The translations under genes and the position numbers were made by a program. From contig NZ_JAASAE010000005.1 in NCBI RefSeq assembly GCF_012726205.1, positions 186,001 to 250,000 of the forward strand: a stretch of 64,000 nt of DNA. Direction: 5' to 3'. The stretch's first letter is position 1. The number at the start of each line of letters is the position of its first letter. Origin of the DNA: Rhodococcus sp. HNM0569. Its GTDB lineage: Bacteria > Actinomycetota > Actinomycetes > Mycobacteriales > Mycobacteriaceae. The notes below the pieces were generated by a model, which worked only from the letters and a program-made list of their open reading frames with translations, was not told the origin of the DNA and did not search any database. Below, in pieces: positions 63,895-64,000 of the stretch.

Positions 63895-64000
63895 TCAGGC
63901 AGGTTTGCGGCAGCTGAAGATCGCGGTGCCGGGGAACAGCTGACCGCGCAGCGGGCTCCACTGGCCCCACTCGCGATCGAGCCACTCGGGCCATTCCGGC
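63895..64000 (-). CDS. SAM-dependent methyltransferase, C-terminal end (cut by the window edge)
   Basis: Only the last 34 codons and the stop are visible: a frame ending EWPEWLDREWGQWSPLRG then QLFPGTAIFSCRKPA. The PGTAIFSCRKP ending is typical of a class I methyltransferase family encoded near polA in Nocardiaceae. It is convergent with the transporter operon. The substrate cannot be judged. Confidence 0.6.
   Translation of the reverse strand, partial: PEWPEWLDREWGQWSPLRGQLFPGTAIFSCRKPA

Noticed and set aside
1-64000. CRISPR arrays, rRNA genes and insertion sequences
   Set aside because: I saw no regularly spaced short repeats, no rRNA motifs, and no DDE transposase or terminal inverted repeats of IS type on either strand.

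Overview
The window is GC-rich actinobacterial chromosome, most likely a Rhodococcus or another Nocardiaceae relative in the order Mycobacteriales. The evidence is gene order: trpE, Trp-associated membrane protein, trpC, trpB, trpA, lgt, TM2 protein, pyk and tesB on the left, then pdtaR and polA further right. I recall the same order around Rv1609-Rv1629 of Mycobacterium tuberculosis. GTG starts and 4-bp ATGA/GTGA overlaps are common, and some promoters look leaderless.

Layout. 1-7842 is the tryptophan operon running into lgt, a TM2 protein and pyruvate kinase. 7844-17387 holds an acyl-CoA thioesterase and a catabolic-looking cluster: TetR regulator, CYP51, NTF2-like protein, an unrecognised protein, Baeyer-Villiger monooxygenase, esterase and a KstD-like flavoprotein. 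A strong hairpin at 17409-17444 closes it. 17450-43425 is a roughly 26-kb integrated element abutting a tRNA-Leu(CAA) gene (43382-43458, minus strand). It carries a large serine integrase, a split MobF relaxase, ArdC, a prim-pol protein, a ParB-like protein, a DUF2637/HTH protein, a lysozyme/M23 hydrolase, small pilin-like membrane proteins and a TrbL-like channel protein. The transfer machinery is broken: the relaxase is frameshifted, the TrbL-like protein is cut short, no VirB4/VirD4-type ATPase is present, and a cytosine methyltransferase is a wreck. Its left end carries lower-GC cargo: a tandem-HTH protein, a 182-residue orphan and a 1224-residue membrane-inserted YobI/KAP-type P-loop NTPase. 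This pair is the best candidate for an undescribed defence system here. A second cargo unit at 27.6-29.7 kb is a TetR regulator with two inverted 18-bp operators between divergent genes.

43593-64000 returns to core chromosome: pdtaR, a LivK-type binding protein facing a livHMGF operon, polA, a type VII secretion-associated module, thioredoxin, a GlxA-type regulator, a 2'-5' RNA ligase-like protein, an isopropylmalate dehydrogenase-family enzyme, a polar amino acid ABC transporter, and the end of a methyltransferase gene. The type VII module has an EspC-like partner, a DUF1023 hydrolase, three tandem LppA-like lipoproteins, an EbfC-like protein and the tail of a fourth lipoprotein. LivH is fused to an N-terminal beta-sandwich domain. 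The type VII module looks like a secreted effector with duplicated, diverging lipoprotein partners.
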